Shown: piece by piece, positions 34,249-42,982 of the stretch
Position numbering within the stretch: position 1 is the stretch's first letter
Layout of the letters: each line of letters starts with the position of its first letter
Assembly: GCF_012935325.2 (NCBI RefSeq)
Contig: NZ_JABBYG020000018.1
Location: 62,001 to 126,000, forward strand
From: Paenibacillus sp. PL91
GTDB lineage: Bacteria > Bacillota > Bacilli > Paenibacillales > Paenibacillaceae
DNA length: 64,000 bases
Direction of reading: 5' to 3'
Notes under the pieces: generated by a model
Seen by the model: only the letters and a program-made list of their open reading frames with translations
What the model was told of the DNA's origin: nothing
The model's database searches: none
Position numbers and translations under genes: made by a program

Positions 34249-35025
34249 TTATTTGGCCAGCAGGGGCAACGTACCTGCTTTGATTCTAGCATTAACTTCG
34301 AGTCCCAGTCCATCCGTTGCAATATGACTCTTCCCATTATAGGTTGTTCCGTCCGGCATGTAGATGATCGCCAGCACGCGACGGGGCTTATCCGACTGAT
34401 TGGAGTGGGCATAGTGGAACGTCTGCCCGTGATGGAACGTGCAGCTCCCCTTCTTCAGCGGAACGACGACTGGCTTCGCATGTTCCAGCTCCGTGCCACT
34501 AATAAAATCGAAAATATTTTGCGGGTTAACGAGATCGATGCCGGTTAGTTTACCGATTTTGTGCGAGCCGGGGATAAACATCATGCATCCGTTCTTCTCG
34601 TCGACGTCGTCGACTGTGATCCACGCGGAGAGCGCGCCAGGCTCGTTCATCGGCCAATAGGGTAGGTCCTGATGCCAGGGAGTTGGCTTGGAATCGTGTG
34701 GCATTTTCCAGAGGGCGTGGTCGTGGAACAAGCGAATGCCGCTCGCGCCGCTAAGCTCCTTAGCCGCTTGGGCAATTCTGGCGTGCAGCGAATATTTAGC
34801 CATGATCCCATGGTCACGCCAGACGTTGACCTTCTGGTTAAGCACCTTGTAATAAGATCCGGTGCTGACATCGGTGGCAATGGAAAGCTGAGAGCGATCC
34901 ACCATCACTTCTTCCATCGCCTCTGTTAGCTCCGCGACCTCTTCCTCACTTAGAATATTGTCCACTTGAACGAAACCGTACTTCTGATAGAATTCAATTT
35001 GCTCTTGCGTTACGACACGAGTCAT
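34249..35025 (-). CDS. Phytanoyl-CoA dioxygenase (PhyH) family protein
   Basis: 258 residues from ATG 35025 behind AAAGGATGGATGGCGG. The iron-binding HxD is in TPWHQDLPYWPM, and the distal His is probably in CTFHHGQTFHYAHSNQ; the Arg that holds 2-oxoglutarate lies soon after (SDKPRRVLAIIYMPDG). The fold is a double-stranded beta-helix Fe(II)/2-oxoglutarate oxygenase. It is cotranscribed with an AraC regulator. The substrate, possibly a carbohydrate- or compatible-solute-like compound, is unknown. Confidence 0.92.
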   Translation of the reverse strand: MTRVVTQEQIEFYQKYGFVQVDNILSEEEVAELTEAMEEVMVDRSQLSIATDVSTGSYYKVLNQKVNVWRDHGIMAKYSLHARIAQAAKELSGASGIRLFHDHALWKMPHDSKPTPWHQDLPYWPMNEPGALSAWITVDDVDEKNGCMMFIPGSHKIGKLTGIDLVNPQNIFDFISGTELEHAKPVVVPLKKGSCTFHHGQTFHYAHSNQSDKPRRVLAIIYMPDGTTYNGKSHIATDGLGLEVNARIKAGTLPLLAK

Positions 35026-35288
35026 CCGCCATCCATCCTTTCGATTGTTTTGGATTTAATGTACCACGCCGCCTCGGACTGCTCTTGGGGGATCTTATTA
35101 GTTAATAGGTCAATCTTCTTTAGTGAACGATTGCTGGCGGCATGCAGTCCGGATGGGATGAGCATCGGCTCTTCTATGAGGTATTCTTTATATGTGAAAT
35201 TAGGATGGTATATATTTATCATGGGGTGCTAAAAAAAACGGGTTCCGATCTCATTAAATCAGGTTAATCATATTGATAAAAAGAGAAG

Positions 35289-35308
35289 AAGCCGCCAAGG
35301 AGCGGCCT
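35289..35308 (-). terminator. Weak stem-loop, possible terminator of the DinB gene
   Basis: AAGCCGC / GCGGCCT with a 6-nt loop. On the minus strand TTCTTCTCTTTTTAT follows. The 415-bp gap 35026-35440 holds nothing else I can support; a 66-codon minus frame there has no ribosome site. Confidence 0.35.
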
Positions 35309-35440
35309 CGGTGTCGCGGAATTTCATTTCAAATTTTTTATGTAAAATAAAAGACCAGCTCGGTCTACATCAGAAAATTGTAAATGAATACCATGCGTAT
35401 TCACGAGGCACGAACCAAAAACTATACAAGCCAATCATCT

Positions 35441-35914
35441 CTATATAGAGGTAGACTGATACTTCTCCTTCAAGCATTGTTTGGATATATAAAATATTTG
35501 CCCCATATGTTCAGAATAATGGGTTGCACATTGATGTAGCATGTCAAGATTGGTCCTTTCCCGTTTCCTCACCAGCTGTGTCTGTTCTAACTTCTCATCT
35601 GTAATGTTTTTTACTATATCAATGACTAGCTGAAACCTATCGTGGATGATTGTTTCCAGTTCTGACTTTTCTATATTTGCTCGATTCAGTTCATTCTCAC
35701 GATTTCTCAAGACCTCTTGATGTAAAATTCCATTAAAGATTCTTTCCTGTATATTACCTTCGATGTGCTTAATCAGTGAGGATATACTTAAACTTGTCTT
35801 GTCAGGGCTCCAATTGAGTTGTTCATCATCAAGCTGCTTAATTGCTTTAAGAATTCTTCTACGGATTTCTTCAAACTTTTGTAACAACCATTCCCGATTA
35901 AACTCATAGTTCAT
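35441..35914 (-). CDS. DinB-like (DUF1572) four-helix protein
   Basis: 157 residues from ATG 35914 behind AAAGGAGAGGAAACTAGG. Candidate metal ligands of the DinB fold are His in LIKHIEGNI and the pair in CATHYSEHMGQIFY. The protein is helical throughout (WLLQKFEEIRRRILKAIKQL). The family includes thiol S-transferases (bacillithiol transferase type) and proteins of unknown role. Monocistronic. Confidence 0.9.
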   Translation of the reverse strand: MNYEFNREWLLQKFEEIRRRILKAIKQLDDEQLNWSPDKTSLSISSLIKHIEGNIQERIFNGILHQEVLRNRENELNRANIEKSELETIIHDRFQLVIDIVKNITDEKLEQTQLVRKRERTNLDMLHQCATHYSEHMGQIFYISKQCLKEKYQSTSI

Positions 35915-35999
35915 CCTAGTTTCCTCTCCTTTAAACAATTTACCTAGTCAATTCTCAGATTTTCCTCATTCACTGTAATATTTTTTATTAAAACACAAA

Positions 36000-36045
36000 A
36001 ACCCGAAAGACGGGCACTTTTTCTAAAGTGTCTATCTTTCGGGTT
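36000..36045 (-). terminator. Rho-independent terminator of the YjjG-like gene
   Basis: Two-part hairpin: AACCCGAAAGA / TCTTTCGGGTT outside and CACTTT / AAAGTG inside, then TTTTGTGTTTT on the minus strand, 34 bp past the stop at 36079. Confidence 0.85.
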
Positions 36046-36078
36046 ACTTCAAGCACTGCTCCAATTTATAGTTATCCA

Positions 36079-36780
36079 TTATGCTTGTTTTATTGGTGTG
36101 CAGATATCATATAACTCGACTAAGCTTGTAACCGTGTGTGTACTTTGAATTTCTGCACTATATTTTTGTGACTTTCTGTTAACCCAGCAGGTATCAATTC
36201 CTGACAGAAGACCACCTTTTATATCGGTATTTAATGAATCCCCGATAATAAGTGCTTCCTTTATATTAAAATCTTTAATACGGCTCATCACGAATTCGAA
36301 AAATTCTTTTGATGGCTTTTGATATCCAATGCTTTGAGAATCAAAAATGTCTTCAAAAAATTCATATAAGCCTGACTGCTTCAATCGCTTTATCTGAGTT
36401 TGGGTGATCCCATTAGTGATAACAAAAAGTCTATGGGATACAGATAAGCTCTGGCACACTTCTAAAGCTCCTTCCATAAGCAGCTGACTTCCATTTCCCA
36501 AAAGTTCTCTATATAGATTTCCCCATTCAATGCCGTCCACAACGTTTCCTAGTTTTAGCATAGTTTCTGAAAATCTTGAATTTAGCACGACATCTAAAAC
36601 AATATTCCCATTTTCATAATCAGCCCATAGTTGTTTATTGACGGAATTATATACTTGAAACAATTCATCCGAAAAAGTATAACCGTGTTGCTGAAACAAT
36701 TTGTTCAACGAATCAGTTTCATTAGCGCCAAAATCTAACAATGTATCGTCTAAATCAAATAGAAGGATTTTATAACTCAT
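36079..36780 (-). CDS. yjjG: YjjG-type HAD hydrolase (pyrimidine 5'-nucleotidase)
   Basis: 233 residues from ATG 36780 behind TAGGGGAGAAAA. Motif I is DLDDTLLDFGANE, motif II is FVITNGITQTQIKRL, and motif III/IV is YQKPSKEF with IIGDSLNTDIKGG. The GANE and NGI signatures fit the YjjG subfamily that dephosphorylates non-canonical pyrimidine nucleotides and so cleans the nucleotide pool. Monocistronic, with its own terminator. Confidence 0.93.
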   Translation of the reverse strand: MSYKILLFDLDDTLLDFGANETDSLNKLFQQHGYTFSDELFQVYNSVNKQLWADYENGNIVLDVVLNSRFSETMLKLGNVVDGIEWGNLYRELLGNGSQLLMEGALEVCQSLSVSHRLFVITNGITQTQIKRLKQSGLYEFFEDIFDSQSIGYQKPSKEFFEFVMSRIKDFNIKEALIIGDSLNTDIKGGLLSGIDTCWVNRKSQKYSAEIQSTHTVTSLVELYDICTPIKQA

Positions 36781-36880
36781 TTTTCTCCCCTAAAATATAA
36801 ATAGTTTTACTTCTTCTCATCTTACAAAGGTAAACATTAGTCTATAGAGAAAAAGGGAACAGGGCTATGAAGACCTGCAA

Positions 36881-37342
36881 CTATTTACGCGCGGCCGGCT
36901 GATATTCTCCAGGCACCATACCCGTTGATATCGCTATTCGATTCCAACAGTTGATCGCATTAATCGCCATAATCAAATCGACAAATTGGCTCTCGTCGAA
37001 ATGTTTTCGAACTTGCTCATACAATTCCTGTGGCACCCCTGCATCCGAAATTTTGGTCACAGCTTCCGTTAATGCTATTGCGGCCCGTTCCGCTTCCGTA
37101 TAGAACGGAGCTTCCCGCCATGCATTAAGCATATACAATCGCTGCTCCGTCTCCCCCATCGCTCGCGCATCTTTCGTATGCATATCAAGGCAGTAGGCGC
37201 AGCCATTAATTTGCGAGGCACGAATTTTTATCAGCTCCCACAGTTTGTGGTCAAGACTACTGTTTTTCACATACCCTTCCAATTTCAAAAGTGTTTGTAA
37301 AGATTCGGGTTGCACTTTCATATAATTCAGTCTCATTTCCAC
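36881..37342 (-). CDS. Carboxymuconolactone decarboxylase / AhpD-like family protein
   Basis: 153 residues from GTG 37342 behind AAGGGGTG; ATG 37336 is an alternative. The AhpD-type redox motif is NGCAYCLDMHTKDA, with CxxC plus the downstream His, which indicates a peroxidase or oxidoreductase rather than a true decarboxylase. The later blocks ALTEAVTKISDAGVPQELYE and INAINCWNRIAIS are typical. It is divergent from an Rrf2 regulator 284 bp away, the pairing normally seen for redox-responsive control. Confidence 0.92.
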   Translation of the reverse strand: MEMRLNYMKVQPESLQTLLKLEGYVKNSSLDHKLWELIKIRASQINGCAYCLDMHTKDARAMGETEQRLYMLNAWREAPFYTEAERAAIALTEAVTKISDAGVPQELYEQVRKHFDESQFVDLIMAINAINCWNRIAISTGMVPGEYQPAARK

Positions 37343-37625
37343 GTGTCAATTACACCCCTTAATTTTTTTTGGTTAAACTTTATTCCTTTCTTACGACAAA
37401 GGTACAAGTGTCATATCCGTTCAAAAGTAACAAACTGCAAGGTGTATCACAGACAATCTTTATCGTCGATTAACCTCATCTACAATATAGCTCTATAATT
37501 TATGGCTGTCAACCAAAAATCGTGAGTCATTTAGCTGAAAGTACCCCAATACCCACATTTGACAAGGGTTTTAAATCCACCTAAGATGATTAATAACAAC
37601 CTTTATCTAGAAAGCTGGTGTCTGT

Positions 37626-38129
37626 TTGCAGTATAGTATTGGCGTTGAATATGGGCTGCATTGCTTGGTATATTTAATTGATATTCCTCCTGAGTCAACC
37701 ATTGGGATTAAAGAGCTTTCCGCTTTTCAAGGTGTTTCGGAGACCTATCTTTCGAAGATTTTTAGTAAATTAACAAAAGCTGGTATCGTAAGCTCTGTCC
37801 CTGGTGTAAAAGGAGGCTATAAATTAGCCAAATCTCCTGCGGAAATATCTTTTTGGGATGTAGTTGAAGCTGTTGAAGGCGCTACCCCCATTTTTCAATG
37901 TAAAAACATCAAAAATAATAGCTATCTATGCCGTGATGAAGACTATGCAGCATGCTCTTTAGCTTCTCCCTGTGTGATTAACTTAGCTATGCTCGAAGCT
38001 GAAGAAAGTATGCGCAATCTTCTGCGAAACAAGTCACTTACTTGGTTGAATGAAGAGCTTGATCGCGTATTAACCCCTCAATCGCGCAAAGATACCCGTG
38101 CATACTTTGCTAATAACAACACTGTTTAA
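37626..38129 (+). CDS. Rrf2-family transcriptional regulator
   Basis: 167 residues; the only start in frame is TTG 37626, with a weak ribosome site. The winged helix is at about residues 26-75 (IKELSAFQGVSETYLSKIFS, KAGIVSSVPGVKGGYKLAKS). Cysteines at FQCKNIKNN, YLCRDED and AACSLASPC are arranged as in Rrf2 members that bind an iron-sulfur cluster or sense thiols. The neighbouring divergent AhpD-like gene is the probable target. Confidence 0.92.
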   Translation: MQYSIGVEYGLHCLVYLIDIPPESTIGIKELSAFQGVSETYLSKIFSKLTKAGIVSSVPGVKGGYKLAKSPAEISFWDVVEAVEGATPIFQCKNIKNNSYLCRDEDYAACSLASPCVINLAMLEAEESMRNLLRNKSLTWLNEELDRVLTPQSRKDTRAYFANNNTV

Positions 38130-38415
38130 TGTTGAATTTAAATGGGACACTTATTGAAAAAAATACGCTCAGCTCGTAAATTCCGCTACGGGCGGGACTT
38201 GGTTCGTAGATCCCGTTTAAAAAGCTTTCATGAGTGAATGGTTTGCCAATTTCTGCAGGATATTCTCTCGTGACAATAGTGATTTCATCATTCTTCGATA
38301 CATTCCTTGCGTGAATTCTCCTGCTCTTTATCCCGTTTTTAAGCTCAGCCCTTCTGAGTACCTTCGCGTATGCACCTTTTGGGTAATTTTCGTTTACAGT
38401 TGACTCTGGAGAACC
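38110..38415 (-). pseudogene. Start-less open frame, possible gene remnant
   Basis: The minus strand is open for 101 codons (TAA at 38416-38418 above, TAG at 38110-38112 below) without an in-frame ATG, GTG or TTG. The translation looks protein-like (LRRAELKNGIKSRRIHARNV, then VTREYPAEIGKPFTHE). It overlaps the 3' end of the Rrf2 gene antisense. I do not recognise it. Coding origin is a guess. The rest of the gap up to 38487 shows nothing else. Confidence 0.3.
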
Positions 38416-38487
38416 TTAGTCGGGAAAGATCAAGTTCTTGTCACCCCGTCTGTTTCTTGACGAGCCGGTAAGCCGTCTCGAAAAATC

Positions 38488-38519
38488 AAAAAAAACGCCA
38501 TGTGATTTCACATGGCGGT
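38488..38519 (-). terminator. Rho-independent terminator of the MFS gene
   Basis: CGCCATGTG / CACATGGCG with loop ATTT and a run of eight T on the minus strand, directly after the stop codon at 38526. Confidence 0.9.
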
Positions 38520-38525
38520 TAGAGT

Positions 38526-39704
38526 TTATTGTGATGTAACTTTAGAATAATAACGATTAAATTTGACTGAATAAATTAACACATAGATAACGATTAGCGC
38601 AGCAAACAAATTTAGCAGGATCAACGAGAAGTTCAAACTAAAAAATTGAGTTAGCACTCCGACTCCAACAGGGGGAACAATGAATCCGGAGTAAGCGCAT
38701 AAATAAAATGCCGAAATGACTCGCGGACGTTCTTCCGGCTTCGGTAACTGGCTGGCAAACCTTAAAGAAACTTGAAAAGTCCATCCCGCGCCAATTGCTT
38801 GAATAATTATACCGGCCCAGAGCAAAAATAAACTCGCTGTCTGACCAGAAAAAACGATGACCCACGATCCGATGGAAAGAAGGATGATTCCTATACGCAT
38901 CCGAGTAACGGGGTTTCGCGGCCAAGGAAAGAACTGCATCAAGGCACCCCCGCCTAGAAGCACAAGAATTAACAACCCAGAAATAGAGAGATTGTCAGTG
39001 TGAATAACGTTCTTAGCGAAAGAAGGAATGAGAGAAAATACTATTCCGCCTAACGTGAAAAGAGTAAACATCGGAAGTCCTATAAAAGACCAAAAATGGG
39101 AACGAATATTGTCTGGAACACCTAGCGAAATCTTCGTTTTAGCAGGCTTCTGCGGTTGGGAATCTTCGTGTTTCGGTAGCATTTCCAGAACTACCAAAGA
39201 ACTCAATAACATGACGAGCAGAAACCAATACGGCAAACGAAGCGGCATAAAATGAATATATTGCACGATTAAGCCTGAAATAGCTGGGCCCAGTCCAAAA
39301 CCGATGTTTACGGTTACTCCTGAGAGCTTAATTGCCGTACCCACTTTATTTTGAGAGGTCTGTTTTAATAAAAATGCGCTAGCAGTACCTGTAAAAGCGC
39401 CATATGCGATGCCTTCCAAAATCCTTGCTGCATAGAGCATCGATTCGTTAAAACTTCCTATAAAGAGCAACGTCGATGCGATGGAAATCCAAATACTGAC
39501 GCGAAGCACTCTTTTCAACCCCCATGCGCTTCCTCTGGCTCCCACGACAAGCAAGATCGGCAGCAGGATAGCGGCATAAACGGCAAATAAAATCGTGATT
39601 TCCAAACTGCTCAGTCTATAATGCTCCCCATATAAAGGGAATAATGAGGAAATAAACGTAGCTCCGCAGGACATCATAAGAACAACCCAAAGCATTCTTT
39701 TCAT
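38526..39704 (-). CDS. MFS transporter
   Basis: 392 residues from ATG 39704 behind AGAGGAGATCATAT; the open frame continues to 39809 inside a hydrolase remnant. Twelve membrane segments are visible. The N-half carries the MFS loop (VGARGSAWGLKRVLRVSIW) and EGIAYGAFTGTASAFLLKQ, typical of drug-efflux-type members (EmrD/YfcJ-like). A TetR gene lies upstream on the same strand with matching operators on both sides, so it is probably an inducible efflux pump. The substrate is unknown. Confidence 0.93.
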   Translation of the reverse strand: MKRMLWVVLMMSCGATFISSLFPLYGEHYRLSSLEITILFAVYAAILLPILLVVGARGSAWGLKRVLRVSIWISIASTLLFIGSFNESMLYAARILEGIAYGAFTGTASAFLLKQTSQNKVGTAIKLSGVTVNIGFGLGPAISGLIVQYIHFMPLRLPYWFLLVMLLSSLVVLEMLPKHEDSQPQKPAKTKISLGVPDNIRSHFWSFIGLPMFTLFTLGGIVFSLIPSFAKNVIHTDNLSISGLLILVLLGGGALMQFFPWPRNPVTRMRIGIILLSIGSWVIVFSGQTASLFLLWAGIIIQAIGAGWTFQVSLRFASQLPKPEERPRVISAFYLCAYSGFIVPPVGVGVLTQFFSLNFSLILLNLFAALIVIYVLIYSVKFNRYYSKVTSQ

Positions 39705-39730
39705 ATATGATCTCCTCTTTCTAATTTGAG

Positions 39731-39923
39731 TTATTCCCCGAGCGCTTGGTATACATGAACGGTCTTTCGAAATTCCGCGCTGCGTATTTTTGGCAATCGC
39801 TTCGAACAACTGCGATGCAAATTGTCGGGAAAGCCGTGCATTGGCACAAAGCCAGGTCCAGTACCTGCGTAGTCTCGGGCATAGATGCTACCCTGACCAC
39901 GGTCGATACGAATTAATATTCAT
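39731..39923 (-). pseudogene. Alpha/beta hydrolase remnant between TetR and MFS genes
   Basis: ATG 39923 follows AAGGAAAG but the frame stops after about 11 codons. One frame over, the text reads SIYARDYAGTGPGFVPMHGF then PDNLH, the oxyanion-hole region (HGFPDN) of haloalkane-dehalogenase-like hydrolases, and ends 28 codons later at TAA 39733-39731. The whole catalytic core is missing. Part of an original TetR-hydrolase-MFS cassette (inference). Confidence 0.6.
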
Positions 39924-40020
39924 AGTGTTTTTTCTTTCCTTCAAATTCATGTATTGAGTATTATAATGTCCTGCATTTATCAAGAAATACGGTATCTGTA
40001 ATAGCAATGGCATTATACTT

Positions 40021-40038
40021 ACTTACTAGTTGATAAGT
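40021..40038. promoter_or_regulatory. TetR operator, downstream copy
   Basis: ACTTACTAGTTGATAAGT is identical over 18 bp to the copy upstream of tetR. It lies right after the tetR stop and before the hydrolase-remnant/MFS unit, so it could let TetR repress that unit separately. Confidence 0.7.
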
Positions 40039-40053
40039 TTTATTTAAAAAAAT

Positions 40054-40611
40054 TTAGCTCTTTATTAATCTATCTATTTGATCGGTGATTTGAGGTAATA
40101 TGTCCTTTTCTAACACGCGTTTGTATTGCAAACCACCTTTGATGCATGACAGGACGGCATACGTTAAAGATTCGACGTCAACGGTACTATTAACTACTCC
40201 TTCTTTCTGCGCTTCTCTTAGGAGTTCCATCCAATTCGTCAATTCAAACTGGCTTAGTTCTTGGACTTTTACTTGAACGACATCCGGAAGGGATTCATAG
40301 TCCGTTTGAAGAGAAGCTATTGGACATATGCCATTACCGCCCAGCTTTAATTGTTCGGCGATGTATCTTTTAATTTTCTCTTCGACGGATATTGAAGCAT
40401 TATTAACGGAAATCGTTACATTATGCAAAGTCTGATGGATCCTATCCGTTAAAGCAACCGCTAAATCCTCCTTCTTTTCGAAGTGGTAATGAATGCTTGC
40501 CTTTGTTACGCCTAATTGCTTAGATATATCATCATAACTAATTGCAACATAACCTTTTTCACGAATCAGATTCAGCGACAAGTCAAGAATTTGTGTTTTT
40601 CTGTTTTCCAT
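40054..40611 (-). CDS. TetR/AcrR-family repressor
   Basis: 185 residues from ATG 40611 (TTG 40617 is two codons earlier). The helix-turn-helix is ISYDDISKQLGVTKASIHYH (about residues 23-42), followed by the TetR_C-type effector domain with GNGICPIASLQTDYESLPD, a signature of the AcuR/YxaF-like group. It is flanked on both sides by the same operator and precedes the efflux gene, so autoregulation and control of the MFS pump are likely. Confidence 0.93.
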   Translation of the reverse strand: MENRKTQILDLSLNLIREKGYVAISYDDISKQLGVTKASIHYHFEKKEDLAVALTDRIHQTLHNVTISVNNASISVEEKIKRYIAEQLKLGGNGICPIASLQTDYESLPDVVQVKVQELSQFELTNWMELLREAQKEGVVNSTVDVESLTYAVLSCIKGGLQYKRVLEKDILPQITDQIDRLIKS

Positions 40612-40622
40612 ATCCAAATACT

Positions 40623-40642
40623 AACTTACTAGTTGATAAGTT
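40623..40642. promoter_or_regulatory. TetR operator, upstream copy
   Basis: AACTTACTAGTTGATAAGTT, an imperfect palindrome with AACTTA / TAAGTT ends, 12 bp before the tetR start codon. Confidence 0.7.
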
Positions 40643-40764
40643 GTCAAGAACCTATAACTTCTCACCATTTTCCTCAGACAATACCCATAAGGTATACGAC
40701 TATTTTTGATCATACCACTTTAATTCCCACCGCCGTCAAAAGAATAATCCGTTCCAGTAACATC

Positions 40765-41877
40765 CTAACTTTCATTGTGAATGCCCTTTCTATTTGCAAA
40801 CCATCTCCTTAGACTTATCCATATGCAAAGCAGCGGAATATAACCATACAATAGGATCCACCCCGACAAGGTCAATACGGAATCCAGCTTTTCAATAATC
40901 ATCGGGCTTTTCATTGGAAGCATAATGATAAACACAAGACCGCAGGTTATCCATAAGGAAGGCCTTGCTTTCATCCCAACCGTTTTTTTTAAGATTCGGC
41001 TACCTCCCCATAGGCCAACGCAGCACGCGGAAATGCTCACGAAAAACCAAATAAAAATATAGATATAATCAAATCTTTCAAGAAATGGAAACCGGATGAT
41101 TTTTGACAAAATAAGCGTAGGCCAGATGGTATGCTTCAGCTGTTGAAGATTAAAAAAAGAAAAGCTTACAAACGCGACGATTAAAGGAATTAAAGTGGAA
41201 TGGGCAACTGCAATATGAGCCCATTTCTTGGACTTTTCCTGATTTTTGATAAATGGATACAATAGAAGCAAAAACTCAACCCCTAACAATGTACTCAACG
41301 AATGATAAGCCGACTCTGCAAATTCATAAGGGCTATGGTTGAATAGGGGAAGAAAATTCGTCCAATGCGCTTGCTTCAACGGAAAATAGAGAGACGGAAT
41401 TAGCAAGGTGGGGACGATGATGCAGATGAATGAAATGCCTGTAATGACCCTTAAGCCTCCGGATACAAGGTATGCGGAAGTCAACAGGAACATAATCGAT
41501 AAGGTCCAAAGCTGCGTAAAAGGAAAAACCCAGACATGTATGACTTCCAGGTAGGATCTTATTTCATTTACGATAAACAAAAGGATATAGCCATAAAACG
41601 CTAGAGTCAGAAGGCTGCCGAGCCGCTTCCCGAACAACTGGATGTGCAGCGATATAATGTCTCCATCCGTTGCATTTTCCAGCAAAAAAAACATCATCGC
41701 AACAATTAAATGAAAGCTTATCCCTACTGCCGCAAAAGAAAACAAGGAATCCATTTCAGCCCCTTTTATTATGCGGTTTTGGAAAATTAACAAGGTGCTG
41801 CCCATTTGCGTGCCGTGTATTAAAATCCATAGAAGATAAGGAGATACGGTTAAGCTTTCCTTTACTTGTTTTCCCAC
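40765..41877 (-). CDS. Germinant receptor B subunit (GerAB/GerKB type)
   Basis: 370 residues from GTG 41877 behind AGGGGGATAGCCG. Ten membrane segments in an APC-superfamily layout (SPYLLWILIHGTQMGSTLLI at the start, SGGLRVITGISFICIIVPTL in the middle) identify the endospore germination permease. This subunit binds the germinant amino acid or sugar in studied receptors. It is the last gene of an A-C-B operon, 19 bp after the C gene. The germinant is unknown. Confidence 0.93.
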   Translation of the reverse strand: MGKQVKESLTVSPYLLWILIHGTQMGSTLLIFQNRIIKGAEMDSLFSFAAVGISFHLIVAMMFFLLENATDGDIISLHIQLFGKRLGSLLTLAFYGYILLFIVNEIRSYLEVIHVWVFPFTQLWTLSIMFLLTSAYLVSGGLRVITGISFICIIVPTLLIPSLYFPLKQAHWTNFLPLFNHSPYEFAESAYHSLSTLLGVEFLLLLYPFIKNQEKSKKWAHIAVAHSTLIPLIVAFVSFSFFNLQQLKHTIWPTLILSKIIRFPFLERFDYIYIFIWFFVSISACCVGLWGGSRILKKTVGMKARPSLWITCGLVFIIMLPMKSPMIIEKLDSVLTLSGWILLYGYIPLLCIWISLRRWFANRKGIHNES

Positions 41878-41896
41878 CGGCTATCCCCCTGGCGAA

Positions 41897-42982
41897 TTAT
41901 TCTCCGACTCCAGACTTGCTTAGATGTGTAGAGAATTGAACATCGAATTTGATTTTTTCGTAGTCGGCCATATAGAACTTTTCCTCAGTCCAGCCTCTTT
42001 GGCGAGACCTCATCAAATCACCGATTCCGAGCGGGTCCACTTCCTCCTTCACAAACTTGTACAGCAGCGCATGAAGATGGCTTTGAATTTGCTTTTCCAG
42101 TTGCTTAATTATTGAATGCGTATTTTCCTCCACATTCAAAGAAAACCAATCCGGATATTCATTTACCATTCCGCTCAACACAAAGGTATAAGTTACTTTC
42201 GTCTCATTCTGTTTGAGGGTTACCTTCCTAATCAGCTTGCCGGAATTAACGGTAAATATAGCTGGCGATTGGTTCGAGCCCTTTTTGATGACAAATGGAA
42301 TATCTCCACGCAATGCATCACCTTGTAGCAATTTAAAATAAACCATTTCTTCCGGGCTTAAGACGAGCTTCAACCGGTCATCCTTGAAGATCCCGTAACC
42401 AGAAATTTCAATATCCTTTTTTGAGTTTAATTTGAGATAAGGCATGGAAAAATCCCGCCCCGTTCCGTAAAAATCAAACAGAACGGTTGAAAGATTCGAA
42501 TAAGGGATCATTTCGCGCTTCATATTTTGTTCGATCAAATGATAAGGAAACTCTTGGCTTCCCTTGCCTGCCAGACTTTCGGATACGGATGCCAGGGATT
42601 CGTCAAAAACGGCCAAAATCACATAATTGCTTATTAAAGGGTCTCTGCATATTGTTTTTAAAAATGCGGATAATCCTTCGTTGACCACTTCCTTGCTGAA
42701 AGCAAGCATTTTCAGCTTTTCTACCCGGATCGGCTGTGTGGATTGGAAGGCCATGTCCTTCAGGATCACCCTAGTTTGCTTCGCTTTTCCTTGAAGAACT
42801 TTTATTTTTCCTTTTTCCTCATAATCGGAATACAATGCCGAGCCCGTATAACCGGAGCCACTTTTGTCGAATCCGAGAACGGTCAAGATCCGGATATGGT
42901 CAATAACGTTTTCATTGCTGCAGCCGGTCAGGATGAGCAAACCCATGAAGGGAATTAGCAGCAGACGCTTCATGCTACTCAT
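41897..42982 (-). CDS. Germinant receptor C subunit lipoprotein (Ger(x)C)
   Basis: 361 residues from ATG 42982 behind AAGGAGGATATTAAC, overlapping the A gene by 8 bp. Signal peptide with lipobox LILTGC (Cys21). The N-domain shows IDHIRILTVLGFDKSGSGYT, and the C-terminal domain (about 195-360) ends with the helical EKQIQSHLHALLYKFVKEEV stretch typical of GerAC. It is anchored on the outer face of the spore inner membrane and needed for receptor function. The usual W-(D/N) after the lipobox Cys is replaced by SNENVIDH. Confidence 0.93.
   Translation of the reverse strand: MSSMKRLLLIPFMGLLILTGCSNENVIDHIRILTVLGFDKSGSGYTGSALYSDYEEKGKIKVLQGKAKQTRVILKDMAFQSTQPIRVEKLKMLAFSKEVVNEGLSAFLKTICRDPLISNYVILAVFDESLASVSESLAGKGSQEFPYHLIEQNMKREMIPYSNLSTVLFDFYGTGRDFSMPYLKLNSKKDIEISGYGIFKDDRLKLVLSPEEMVYFKLLQGDALRGDIPFVIKKGSNQSPAIFTVNSGKLIRKVTLKQNETKVTYTFVLSGMVNEYPDWFSLNVEENTHSIIKQLEKQIQSHLHALLYKFVKEEVDPLGIGDLMRSRQRGWTEEKFYMADYEKIKFDVQFSTHLSKSGVGE

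Noticed and set aside
35022..35222. Minus-strand 66-codon frame upstream of the PhyH gene
   Set aside because: No ribosome site and not recognisable; its end overlaps the PhyH ribosome site.
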